A stretch of DNA of 64,000 nt from Streptomyces griseochromogenes (lineage in GTDB: Bacteria; Actinomycetota; Actinomycetes; Streptomycetales; Streptomycetaceae), in NCBI RefSeq assembly GCF_001542625.1, contig NZ_CP016279.1:3224001-3288000 (forward strand). Reading direction: 5' to 3'. Position 1 is the stretch's first letter. Each line of letters opens with the position of its first letter. Positions 7,447-14,793 of the stretch are shown here, one piece after another. The notes below the pieces were generated by a model, which saw only the letters and a program-made list of their open reading frames with translations, did no database searches and had not been told where the DNA came from. Made by a program: the position numbers and the translations under genes.

Positions 7447-7941
7447 TCAGGCCACCCGGTGTCCGTTCTCCAGCTCCGCCGTGCCCGTGTTCTGCGCCAG
7501 GACGTCCAGAGCGGTCAGGACGCGGCGGCCGAGGGCGCCCGGCAGATGGCCGGTGATCTCCTCGCGGGGCACCAGCCGCCAGGACAGCAGTTCCTCCTCC
7601 TGCAGACGGATGGCCTTGAACTCGGCGTCCGTGAGGACACCGCCGTCGTACAGGTACGCGACCAGCGGCGGCCGCCCCGTGCCGCGCACCCAGTCCACCG
7701 CCAGCAGCCGGCCCAGCTCCCGGTCGAGGCCGATCTCCTCCAGAGTCTCCCGGCGGGCGCCCTGGCGCGGCGTCTCGCCGTCGTCCGACTCGATCGTGCC
7801 GCCCGGAAGCGCCCAGCCCTCGCGGTAGTTGGGCTCGACGAGCAGCACGCGTCCCTCGGCGTCCCGGAAGAGCGCGGCGGCACCGGCGAGGACACGGGGC
7901 AGGCTCGCGATGTACGTGGCGAAGTCGTCAGTCGTGGTCAT
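7447..7941 (-). CDS. NUDIX hydrolase
   Basis: A 164-residue NUDIX protein that would hydrolyse a nucleoside diphosphate linked to another moiety. The NUDIX box runs from GGTIESDDGETPRQGARRE to TLEEIGL; the GxxxxxE part and the REtxEE part (here RRETLEEIG) are complete, so the metal site looks intact. The protein is preceded after 28 bp by the ADP-ribosylglycohydrolase and followed after 78 bp by SIR2. ADP-ribose or O-acetyl-ADP-ribose is therefore an attractive substrate. That is an inference from neighbours; mutagenic nucleotides or dinucleotides are equally possible for the fold. Confidence 0.88.
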   Translation of the reverse strand: MTTTDDFATYIASLPRVLAGAAALFRDAEGRVLLVEPNYREGWALPGGTIESDDGETPRQGARRETLEEIGLDRELGRLLAVDWVRGTGRPPLVAYLYDGGVLTDAEFKAIRLQEEELLSWRLVPREEITGHLPGALGRRVLTALDVLAQNTGTAELENGHRVA

Positions 7942-7969
7942 TCAGGAAGGGTAACCAGCTCGCGGACGG

Positions 7970-9043
7970 CTACGGCCCGGCCGTCGCCAGGCGCAGGGTG
8001 CGCTCGGCCAGCGCACTGATCCGTACGCCGTCGAAGCCGAACACCGCGCTCCGGACCGTGTCCTGCAAAGGGTCCTTCCAGCGGGCCGGGATCGCCGCCT
8101 CGCCGGTGAGCACGCCGGCCACCGAACCGGCCGTCGCGCCGTTGGAGTCGGTGTCCAGACCGCCGCGGACGGTGAGGGCGAGGGTTCGGGTGAAGTCGCC
8201 GTCGCCGTACAGCAGACCCGCCGTGAGGACCGCCGCGTTCGGGACGGTGTGGATCCAGCCCAGCCCGGCGGTCTCCTCGGACACCGTGGTCAGCGTCTCC
8301 TCCCAGGGCAGCCGGGTCTCGTGCAGGGACACCACCCGGCGCACGGTACGGGCCAGGCGGCTGCTCGCCGGGACCACCGTGAGCGCGGTCTCCAGCGCCT
8401 CCCGCACGGCCGGCGCCGTGAACGCCGCCGCGATCAGCGCGGCCGCGAACATCGCGCCGTAGACGCCGTTGCCGGTGTGGGACAGCACCGCGTCCCGGCG
8501 GGCCAGCGCGGCGGCGCGGCGCGGGTCGCCGGGGCAGGTCCAGCCGTAGACGTCGGCGCGGATCAGCGCGCCGATCCACTCCTGGTACGGGTTCTCGTAC
8601 GTCGCCGTCAGCGGCGGCTTCAGACCGTTCGCCAGATTGCGGTAGGCCGCCCGCTCGGCGGTGAAGGTCTGCAGGTACGGCAGCCGGAGCAGCCACAGAT
8701 CGCCGACCTGCTCGGTGCTGAAGCCGAAGCCGTGGGTCTCCAGCAGGTGCAGGCCGAGGATGGCGTAGTCGACGTCGTCGTCGCGGCAGCTGCCGTGGAT
8801 CCCGCCGCGCACGCACTGGCGCCACTCCGGGCGCAGTACGGCGCCGTCGGCCGCGTCGGCGGGCTCGGGCAGGTAGTCGGTGAGCGGCAGGGCGGCGGCC
8901 TGCCGCAGATAGCGGTCGATGCGCTCACGCGTCCACACCTCGCCCTGCTCGACCGGTTTGCCGAGCATGTTGCCCGCGATCCGGCCGAGCCAGCCGCCGT
9001 GGATGCGGTCGGCGAGGTCCGGCCCGGTGCCGTGGTTGCCCAT
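7970..9043 (-). CDS. ADP-ribosylglycohydrolase (DraG/ARH-like) family protein
   Basis: A 357-residue alpha-helical hydrolase of the DraG/ARH fold. The opening DRIHGGWLGRIAGNMLGKPVE, the metal-site DDDVDYA and the C-terminal DTDSNGATAGSVAG carry the Asp residues that bind the two Mg ions. GVYGAMFAAALIAAAF corresponds to the central helix. Family members remove ADP-ribose from arginine or serine residues, or act on related N-glycosidic bonds; the exact substrate varies. It is the first gene of the operon with NUDIX and SIR2. It diverges from glycerate kinase, so its promoter lies between 9044 and about 9130. Confidence 0.88.
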   Translation of the reverse strand: MGNHGTGPDLADRIHGGWLGRIAGNMLGKPVEQGEVWTRERIDRYLRQAAALPLTDYLPEPADAADGAVLRPEWRQCVRGGIHGSCRDDDVDYAILGLHLLETHGFGFSTEQVGDLWLLRLPYLQTFTAERAAYRNLANGLKPPLTATYENPYQEWIGALIRADVYGWTCPGDPRRAAALARRDAVLSHTGNGVYGAMFAAALIAAAFTAPAVREALETALTVVPASSRLARTVRRVVSLHETRLPWEETLTTVSEETAGLGWIHTVPNAAVLTAGLLYGDGDFTRTLALTVRGGLDTDSNGATAGSVAGVLTGEAAIPARWKDPLQDTVRSAVFGFDGVRISALAERTLRLATAGP

Positions 9044-9105
9044 GGCTGGGGTGTACCCGTTTTCCGGAGCCGCCTCCCGGCGCGTTCCCAGGGTTCGGTC
9101 GGGGC

Positions 9106-9135
9106 ATGACGGCGAGGGTGTCCTCCGGTTAAGGT
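9106..9135 (+). promoter_or_regulatory. Candidate vegetative promoter of glycerate kinase
   Basis: ATGACG (9106-9111) resembles a TTGACR -35 box. TAAGGT (9130-9135) resembles the actinomycete -10 consensus TANNNT. The spacer is 18 bp and the -10 lies about 66 bp before the GTG start. Assigned by eye only. Confidence 0.4.
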
Positions 9136-9201
9136 CGCAACGGCGCGACTGGCCCTGACGTGCTCACACACGCGGGGCCCGGAGAGCAAGGGGAAAGCAA
9201 G

Positions 9202-10353
9202 GTGGCGGACGCTGCAGTGAACGAGACCCGTCGGGTGCTCATCGCCGCGGACAAGTTCAAGGGCTCGCTGACGGCCGTGCAGGTCGCCGAGCGGGTGACG
9301 GCCGGGCTGCGCCGGGTCGTGCCGGGCGTCGAGGTCGAGGCGCTGCCGGTGGCCGACGGCGGTGACGGAACCGTGGACGCGGCGGTCGCGGCCGGTTTCG
9401 AGCGCCGGGAGGTCCGGGTCGCCGGGCCGCTCGGCCAGGAGGTCACGGCCGCGTTCGCGCTGCGCGGCGGCACGGCGGTCGTGGAGATGGCCGAGGCGAG
9501 CGGACTGCAGCGGCTGCCGGCCGGTGTCTTCGCGCCGCTCACCGCTTCCACGTACGGATCCGGGGAGCTGCTGCGGGCCGCGCTGGACGCGGGCGCGCGG
9601 ACGATCGTGTTCGGCGTCGGCGGAAGCGCCACGACGGACGGCGGCGCCGGGATGCTGTCGGCGCTGGGCGCCCGGTTCCTGGACGAGGACGGGGAGCCGG
9701 TGGCGCCGGGCGGCGGCGGCCTCGCCGAGCTGGCCCACGCGGACCTCTCGGGTCTGGACCCCCGTCTCTCCTCCGTCGAGCTGGTGCTCGCCAGCGATGT
9801 CGACAACCCCCTGACCGGCCCCAAGGGAGCGCCCGCGGTCTACGGCCCGCAGAAGGGGGCCTCACCGGACGACGTGGACATCCTGGACGCGGCTCTCGCG
9901 CACTACGCGAAGGTGCTGGAGGAGGCCGTGGGGCAGCGGGCCGCCGGGTACGCGCTGGCGCCGGGCGCGGGCGCCGCGGGCGGCATCGGTTACGGCGCGC
10001 TCCTCCTGGGCGCGCGCTTCCGCCCCGGCATCGAGGTCATGCTGGACGTCCTCGGCTTCGCACCGGCGCTGCAACGGGCCGATCTGGTGATCACCGGTGA
10101 GGGGTCGCTGGACGAGCAGACGCTGCACGGCAAGGCGCCGGCGGGAGTGGCCGCGGCGGCTCGGGCGGCCGGCAAGGAGGTCGTCGCGGTGTGCGGGCGG
10201 CTCGCTCTGCCGGAGGAGGCGTTGCTGCGGGCCGGTATCGGGCGGGCCTATCCGCTCACCTCGGTCGAGCCCGACGTCGCCAAGTGCATCGCGGACGCCG
10301 GACCGATCCTGGAGCGGCTCGCCACCCAGATCGCCGAGGCCTACTTGTCCTGA
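9202..10353 (+). CDS. Glycerate kinase
   Basis: A 383-residue kinase phosphorylating glycerate to phosphoglycerate at the entry from the glyoxylate and serine routes into glycolysis. The family opening VLIAADKFKGSLTA, PVADGGDGTVDA, the long GVGGSATTDGGAGML glycine loop and GVGGSA/DVDNPLTGPKGA blocks are all present. ITGEGSLDEQTLHGKAP sits near the C-terminus. GTG 9202 is preceded by AAGGGGA at a good distance; the GTG at 9160 would add 14 non-family residues. It lies alone between divergent and convergent neighbours. A functional link to the nearby ethylmalonyl-CoA genes through glyoxylate is possible. Confidence 0.93.
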   Translation: MADAAVNETRRVLIAADKFKGSLTAVQVAERVTAGLRRVVPGVEVEALPVADGGDGTVDAAVAAGFERREVRVAGPLGQEVTAAFALRGGTAVVEMAEASGLQRLPAGVFAPLTASTYGSGELLRAALDAGARTIVFGVGGSATTDGGAGMLSALGARFLDEDGEPVAPGGGGLAELAHADLSGLDPRLSSVELVLASDVDNPLTGPKGAPAVYGPQKGASPDDVDILDAALAHYAKVLEEAVGQRAAGYALAPGAGAAGGIGYGALLLGARFRPGIEVMLDVLGFAPALQRADLVITGEGSLDEQTLHGKAPAGVAAAARAAGKEVVAVCGRLALPEEALLRAGIGRAYPLTSVEPDVAKCIADAGPILERLATQIAEAYLS

Positions 10354-10379
10354 GCCACCAGCGGTGGGACGCATGGCGA

Positions 10380-10412
10380 AGGGCCCCGAATCCGTACTGG
10401 ATTCGGGGCCCT
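10380..10412. terminator. Bidirectional hairpin terminator between glycerate kinase and pssA
   Basis: The perfect 14-bp arms AGGGCCCCGAATCC and GGATTCGGGGCCCT surround a GTACT loop. They sit between two convergent genes (stops at 10353 and 10425), an ideal place for a shared terminator. Confidence 0.8.
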
Positions 10413-10424
10413 CTCGGCGGAACC

Positions 10425-11276
10425 CTACGACTGCGCCGCCCGCGCCTCACGCCGGTTGTCACGGAAGTTGTTCACCCGGCGAGCCGTGGCGAACAGCGGA
10501 ATCACCGCACCCATGACCAGCTGCAGAGCACATCCCGTCTGGAGCAGCAGCTGACCGCTCGGGGCGTCGAAGGCCCAGGCGGCCAGCAGCCCCATGGACA
10601 GCACGATCCAGGAGAGCATCGCGCCCGCGAGGCGGCCCCGCGGCTTCGGGTACTCCACGCGGCTCACCATCAGCCACGCGGTGCCCAGGATCGCCAGCAG
10701 GGTCGCCACGAAGGGCAGCTCCAGCAGCACGATCGAGACCACTGTCAGCGCGCCGAACGGCGAGGGCATGCCCTGGAACATGCCGTTCGTCGGCGTCACA
10801 CACGAGAAGCGCGCCAGACGAAGGACGACGGCCAAGAGCACCACGATTGCCCCGAGCGCCGCCATTCGCTGGTGCGCGTCGTCCGCGACCATGCCGTAAA
10901 CGAGGACGAAGTACGCGGGCGCCAGTCCGAAGCTGATCAGGTCGGAGAGGTTGTCCAGCTCCGCACCCATGGGCGAGGAGCGGAGCTTGCGCGCCACCAG
11001 TCCGTCGAACAGGTCGAACACCGCCGCACAGAGCATCAGGATGACCGCCGTGGCCGCGCTGTGGCGGGCCATGCCGGACTCCTGGCTGCCGGTGAGGTGC
11101 GGGATCAGAATGCCGGTGGTGGTGAAGTACACCGCCATGAAGCCGCACGTGGCGTTGCCCAGGGTGAGGGTGTCCGCTATTGAGAGGCGGAGAGAAAGAG
11201 GCATCTCCTCCTCTTCGTCCACCTCTTCGGCCTCGGGCACCCAGCCCGCCTGGGTCTCCGGATCAATCACGGTCAA
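10425..11276 (-). CDS. pssA: CDP-diacylglycerol--serine O-phosphatidyltransferase
   Basis: A membrane enzyme making phosphatidylserine from CDP-diacylglycerol and serine, the step before phosphatidylethanolamine. The CDP-alcohol phosphatidyltransferase signature spans DLFDGLVARKLRSSPMGAEL plus the following DNLSD: D-x2-DG-x2-AR-x8-G-x3-D-x3-D, complete. About eight hydrophobic segments follow an acidic N-terminus (EAEEVDEEEE). The furthest start is TTG at 11276 and GTG at 11270 is an alternative; both overlap the end of psd by 8-14 bp. The two genes are therefore translationally coupled. Confidence 0.92.
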   Translation of the reverse strand: MTVIDPETQAGWVPEAEEVDEEEEMPLSLRLSIADTLTLGNATCGFMAVYFTTTGILIPHLTGSQESGMARHSAATAVILMLCAAVFDLFDGLVARKLRSSPMGAELDNLSDLISFGLAPAYFVLVYGMVADDAHQRMAALGAIVVLLAVVLRLARFSCVTPTNGMFQGMPSPFGALTVVSIVLLELPFVATLLAILGTAWLMVSRVEYPKPRGRLAGAMLSWIVLSMGLLAAWAFDAPSGQLLLQTGCALQLVMGAVIPLFATARRVNNFRDNRREARAAQS

Positions 11277-11919
11277 TGCGAGTCACCCCAGCCACGGTCT
11301 TCTGGCCGACCTCGACCGCGACCTCCACGCCCTCGGGCAGGTAGAGGTCGACACGCGAGCCGAAGCGGATCAGACCGATACGGTCACCCTGCTCGACCTT
11401 CGTGCCTTCCGGGATGTAGGGCACGATGCGGCGGGCCACCGCGCCGGCGATCTGGATCATCTCGATGTCGCCGAGTTCGGTGTCGAAATGCCAGACTACG
11501 CGCTCGTTGTTCTCGCTCTCCTTGTTGAAGGCGGGAACGAAGCCACCGGGGATGTGTTCGACGGACGTCACCGTGCCCGCGAGGGGCGCGCGGTTGACGT
11601 GGACGTTGAGCGGGCTCATGAAGATCGCGACGCGGGTACGTCCGTCCTTCCACGGCATGATGCTCTGCACCACACCGTCGGCGGGCGAGATGACCCTGCC
11701 CTGTGCGATCTCGCGCTCGGGGTCGCGGAAGAACCACAGCATGCCCGCCGCGAGCGCGGTGGCGGGTACGGCGACGGCCTTGGCGGTGCCGGAGCGGCGC
11801 GCGCGCAGAAGGCTGACGGCTGCGGTGGCGACGGTCGGGAGAAGCCACGGCGATGCTCCGCGAGCGAGGCGTACGCCGGCCAGGCTGTCTCGATGTGCAG
11901 AGGTTTGGCTGTGGGGCAT
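11263..11919 (-). CDS. psd: Phosphatidylserine decarboxylase
   Basis: A 218-residue proenzyme that decarboxylates phosphatidylserine to phosphatidylethanolamine. The C-terminal GS cleavage site that generates the pyruvoyl group is seen in RFGSRVDLYLP. Earlier family sequence includes FFRDPEREI, SPADGVVQSI, FMSPLNVHVNRAP and NERVVWHF. The short length is typical of the single-domain actinobacterial and archaeal type. An N-terminal hydrophobic stretch would anchor it to the membrane. ATG 11919 follows GAAGG; an upstream in-frame start at 12000 adds unrelated residues. It leads the psd-pssA pair. Confidence 0.93.
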   Translation of the reverse strand: MPHSQTSAHRDSLAGVRLARGASPWLLPTVATAAVSLLRARRSGTAKAVAVPATALAAGMLWFFRDPEREIAQGRVISPADGVVQSIMPWKDGRTRVAIFMSPLNVHVNRAPLAGTVTSVEHIPGGFVPAFNKESENNERVVWHFDTELGDIEMIQIAGAVARRIVPYIPEGTKVEQGDRIGLIRFGSRVDLYLPEGVEVAVEVGQKTVAGVTRIDRD

Positions 11920-12041
11920 GGATGACCTTCGTAGCGGATGATGCCGCGCTCTAACGGGGGACGGCGGCTTTCCCGGGATGGTACCGGTCGCGGGCCGCAA
12001 CTGGGCAAGCCAGGAAGCCGAGTCGGCGACCGAAGACTGCC

Positions 12042-12080
12042 TACGGGGTGTGATCTTCTTCTCGAAGAAAACACCCCGTA
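12042..12080 (-). terminator. Hairpin terminating the ethylmalonyl-CoA operon
   Basis: TACGGGGTGT and ACACCCCGTA pair perfectly (10 bp). An inner stem forms from TTCTT/AAGAA around CTCG. It lies 10 bp beyond the acyl-CoA dehydrogenase stop on the minus strand and before psd. Confidence 0.7.
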
Positions 12081-12089
12081 ACCGGACAA

Positions 12090-13295
12090 TCAGCCCTGGA
12101 ACCGATACTCTTCGAGCAGTCTGCGCCCGATGATCATTTTCTGGATCTCGGCGGTACCTTCACCGATCAGCAGCATCGGAGCCTCCCGGTAGAGGCGCTC
12201 GATCTCGTACTCCTTGGAGAAGCCGTAGCCGCCGTGGATCCGGAAGGCATCCTCCACGACCTCCTTGCAGTACTCGGAGGCGAGGTACTTCGCCATCCCG
12301 GCCTCAAGGTCGTTTCGTTCCCCGGAGTCCTTTTTGCGTGCCGCGTTGACCATCATGGCATGCGCGGCCTCGACCTTGGTGCCCATCTCGGCCAGCTTGA
12401 ACTGGATGGCCTGGTGCTGCGCGATCGGCTTGCCGAAGGTGTGCCGCTGCTGGGCGTACTGGACGCCGAGCTCGAACGCGCGCTGAGCGACGCCGCAGCC
12501 GCGCGCCGCCACGTTGACGCGGCCGACCTCCACGCCGTCCATCATTTGGTAAAAACCCCGGCCGGTGACGCCGCCGAGCACCCGATCGGCCGGTACCCGC
12601 AGGCCGTCCATGATCAGCTCGGTGGTGTCGACGCCCTTGTAGCCCATCTTGTCGATCTTGCCCGGAATGGTCAGGCCGGGGCGGACCTCGCCGAAGCCGG
12701 GCTCCTTCTCGATCAGGAAGGTGGTCATCGACTTGTGGGGCGCCGTGCCCTCGGGGTGTCCTTCGTCACTTCGGACGAGAACGGCCACCAGGGACGAGGT
12801 GCCGCCGTTCGTCAGCCACATCTTCTGGCCGTTCAGGACGTACTCGTCGCCGTCCTTGACCGCCTTCGACGTGATCGCCGACACATCGGAGCCGAGGCCG
12901 GGCTCCGACATCGAGAACGCGCCCCGGATGTCGCCGGCCGCCATGCGCGGCAGGAAGTGGTCCTTCTGCTCCTGCGTGCCGTGCTGCTTGAGCATGTACG
13001 CGACGATGAAGTGGGTGTTGATGATGCCGGACACCGACATCCAGCCGCGGGCGATCTCCTCCACGCACAGCGCGTAGGTGAGGAGCGACTCGCCCAGGCC
13101 CCCGTACTCCTCGGGGATCATCAGACCGAAGAGGCCGAGTTCCTTCAGGCCGTCCACGATCTGCTGCGGGTACTCGTCGCGGTGCTCCAGCTCGGTCGCG
13201 ACAGGAATGATCTCCTTGTCGACAAAGTCCCGAACCGTGGAGAGGATCTCCTGCTGGACGTCGGTCAGACCGGCGGTCTGGGCGAGGCGCGCCAT
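12090..13295 (-). CDS. Acyl-CoA dehydrogenase, probable methylsuccinyl-CoA dehydrogenase
   Basis: A 401-residue FAD enzyme oxidising an acyl-CoA to the enoyl-CoA. Typical blocks are PEEYGGLGESLL, FSMSEPGLGSDVSAI, QKMWLTNGG, GRVNVAARGCGVAQRAFE, QHTFGKPIAQHQ/RHTFGKPIA, and HGGYGFSKEYEIERLYR. It ends in GEGTAEIQKMIIGRRLL, with the catalytic-base Glu. ATG 13295 overlaps the MaoC stop by one base. As last gene of the ccr-ecm-lyase-MaoC operon it should carry out the methylsuccinyl-CoA to mesaconyl-CoA step of the ethylmalonyl-CoA pathway. The substrate assignment comes from context. Confidence 0.9.
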   Translation of the reverse strand: MARLAQTAGLTDVQQEILSTVRDFVDKEIIPVATELEHRDEYPQQIVDGLKELGLFGLMIPEEYGGLGESLLTYALCVEEIARGWMSVSGIINTHFIVAYMLKQHGTQEQKDHFLPRMAAGDIRGAFSMSEPGLGSDVSAITSKAVKDGDEYVLNGQKMWLTNGGTSSLVAVLVRSDEGHPEGTAPHKSMTTFLIEKEPGFGEVRPGLTIPGKIDKMGYKGVDTTELIMDGLRVPADRVLGGVTGRGFYQMMDGVEVGRVNVAARGCGVAQRAFELGVQYAQQRHTFGKPIAQHQAIQFKLAEMGTKVEAAHAMMVNAARKKDSGERNDLEAGMAKYLASEYCKEVVEDAFRIHGGYGFSKEYEIERLYREAPMLLIGEGTAEIQKMIIGRRLLEEYRFQG

Positions 13296-13822
13296 CACTT
13301 CTCCGTGTTCTTTTCCGCAGGTGCGGTCAGCTCCGGGCGGCCGGGCTGCTCGCCGCCGCGCTCCTTGATGTACGTCTCGGTCGGCACCATGACCTTGCGG
13401 CGGAAGACGCACACGAGGGTGCCGTCCTGCTTGTAGCCCTTGGTCTCGACGTAGACGATGCCGCGGTCGTTCTTCGACTTGGACGGCCACTTGTCGAGCA
13501 CGGTGGTCTCACCGTAGATCGTGTCGCCGTGGAAGGTCGGCGCCACGTGCTTGAGCGACTCGATCTCCAGGTTGGCGATCGCCTTGCCGGAGATGTCCGG
13601 GACGGACATGCCGAGCAGGAGCGAGTAGATGTAGTTGCCCACGACGACGTTCTTGCCGAAGTCCGTCGTCTTCTCCGCATAGTTCGTGTCCATGTGGAGC
13701 GGGTGGTGGTTCATCGTGAGGAGACAGAACAGGTGGTCGTCGTACTCCGTGACCGTCTTGCCCGGCCAGTGCTTGTACGTCGCCCCGACCTCGAACTCCT
13801 CGTACGTGCGTCCGAACTGCAT
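13295..13822 (-). CDS. MaoC-family hydratase, probable mesaconyl-CoA hydratase
   Basis: A 175-residue hot-dog-fold hydratase. The MaoC pattern includes FEVGATYKHWPGKTVTEYD, the LLTMNHHPLHMDTNYA active-site helix region (catalytic Asp and His) and PTFHGDTIYGE. In the operon it sits between the CoA-ester lyase and the acyl-CoA dehydrogenase. That supports hydration of mesaconyl-CoA to methylmalyl-CoA. Proteobacterial Mch enzymes are about twice as long, so this is the short actinobacterial form. The start (ATG 13822) follows the lyase stop by 5 bp. Confidence 0.88.
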   Translation of the reverse strand: MQFGRTYEEFEVGATYKHWPGKTVTEYDDHLFCLLTMNHHPLHMDTNYAEKTTDFGKNVVVGNYIYSLLLGMSVPDISGKAIANLEIESLKHVAPTFHGDTIYGETTVLDKWPSKSKNDRGIVYVETKGYKQDGTLVCVFRRKVMVPTETYIKERGGEQPGRPELTAPAEKNTEK

Positions 13823-13827
13823 CGCGC

Positions 13828-14793
13828 TCAGGCCTCCGGGATCTCGAACGTGCTGGTGCGCTGCATGCCGGCGGCGCGGCCCTTGCCGGAGATGACCAGG
13901 GCCATCTTGCGGCTGGCCTCGTCGATCATCTCGTCGCCGAGCATCGCGGAGCCCTTCTTGCCGCCCGCCTCGGACGTGTAGTAGTCGTACGCGTCCAGGA
14001 TCAGCTCGGCGTGGTCGAAGTCCTCCTGGGAGGGCGAGAAGATCTCGTTGGCCGCCTCGACCTGGCCCGGGTGCAGCACCCACTTGCCGTCGAAGCCCAG
14101 GGCCGCGGCGCGCTGGGCGACGTCGCGGTACCCCTCGACGTTGCGGATCTGCAGGTAGGGGCCGTCGATCGCCTGGAGGTTGTTGGCGCGGGCGGCCATC
14201 AGGATCTTCATCAGGATGTAGTGGTAGGCGTCCGCCGGGTAGCCGGGCGGCTGCTCGCCCACGACCAGCGACTTCATGTTGATGGACGCCATGAAGTCCG
14301 CCGGGCCGAAGATGATCGTCTCGACTCGCGGGGAAGCCTGCGCGATCGCGTTGACGTTGTTCAGGCCCTGCGCGTTCTCGATCTGCGCCTCGATGCCGAT
14401 CTTGCCGACCTCGAAGCCCATGGTCTTCTCGATCTGCGTCAGCAGCAGGTCCAGGGTGACGACCTGCTCGGCGGTCTGCACCTTCGGCAGCATGATGCAG
14501 TCGAGGTTCTGACCGGCGCCCTCGACGACCGTGACGACGTCCCGGTACGTCCACTCGGTCGTCCAGTCGTTGACCCGCACGACCCGCGTCTTGCCGGTCC
14601 AGTCGCCCTCGTTGAGGAACTTCACGATGGTGTGCCGCGCCTCGGGCTTGGCGAGCGGCGCGCACGCGTCCTCCAGGTCCAGGAAGACCTGGTCGGCGGG
14701 GAGGCCCTGAGCCTTCTCCAGGAAGCGCGGGTTCGAGCCCGGTACGGCCAGGCAGGAGCGCCGCGGGCGAAGGCGGTTGACAGGGGTGGTCAT
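13828..14793 (-). CDS. CoA-ester lyase (methylmalyl-CoA/malyl-CoA lyase type)
   Basis: A 321-residue member of the HpcH/citrate-lyase beta-subunit family, a TIM barrel that splits beta-methylmalyl-CoA into propionyl-CoA and glyoxylate, or malyl-CoA into acetyl-CoA and glyoxylate. Key features are RRSCLAVPGSNPRFLEKA, VFLDLEDACAP (metal-binding), IMLPKVQTAEQV, the IEAQIENAQGLNN acidic ligand and FGPADFMAS. ATG 14793 overlaps the ecm stop in ATGA. The operon position matches the last cleavage step of the ethylmalonyl-CoA pathway. Confidence 0.9.
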   Translation of the reverse strand: MTTPVNRLRPRRSCLAVPGSNPRFLEKAQGLPADQVFLDLEDACAPLAKPEARHTIVKFLNEGDWTGKTRVVRVNDWTTEWTYRDVVTVVEGAGQNLDCIMLPKVQTAEQVVTLDLLLTQIEKTMGFEVGKIGIEAQIENAQGLNNVNAIAQASPRVETIIFGPADFMASINMKSLVVGEQPPGYPADAYHYILMKILMAARANNLQAIDGPYLQIRNVEGYRDVAQRAAALGFDGKWVLHPGQVEAANEIFSPSQEDFDHAELILDAYDYYTSEAGGKKGSAMLGDEMIDEASRKMALVISGKGRAAGMQRTSTFEIPEA

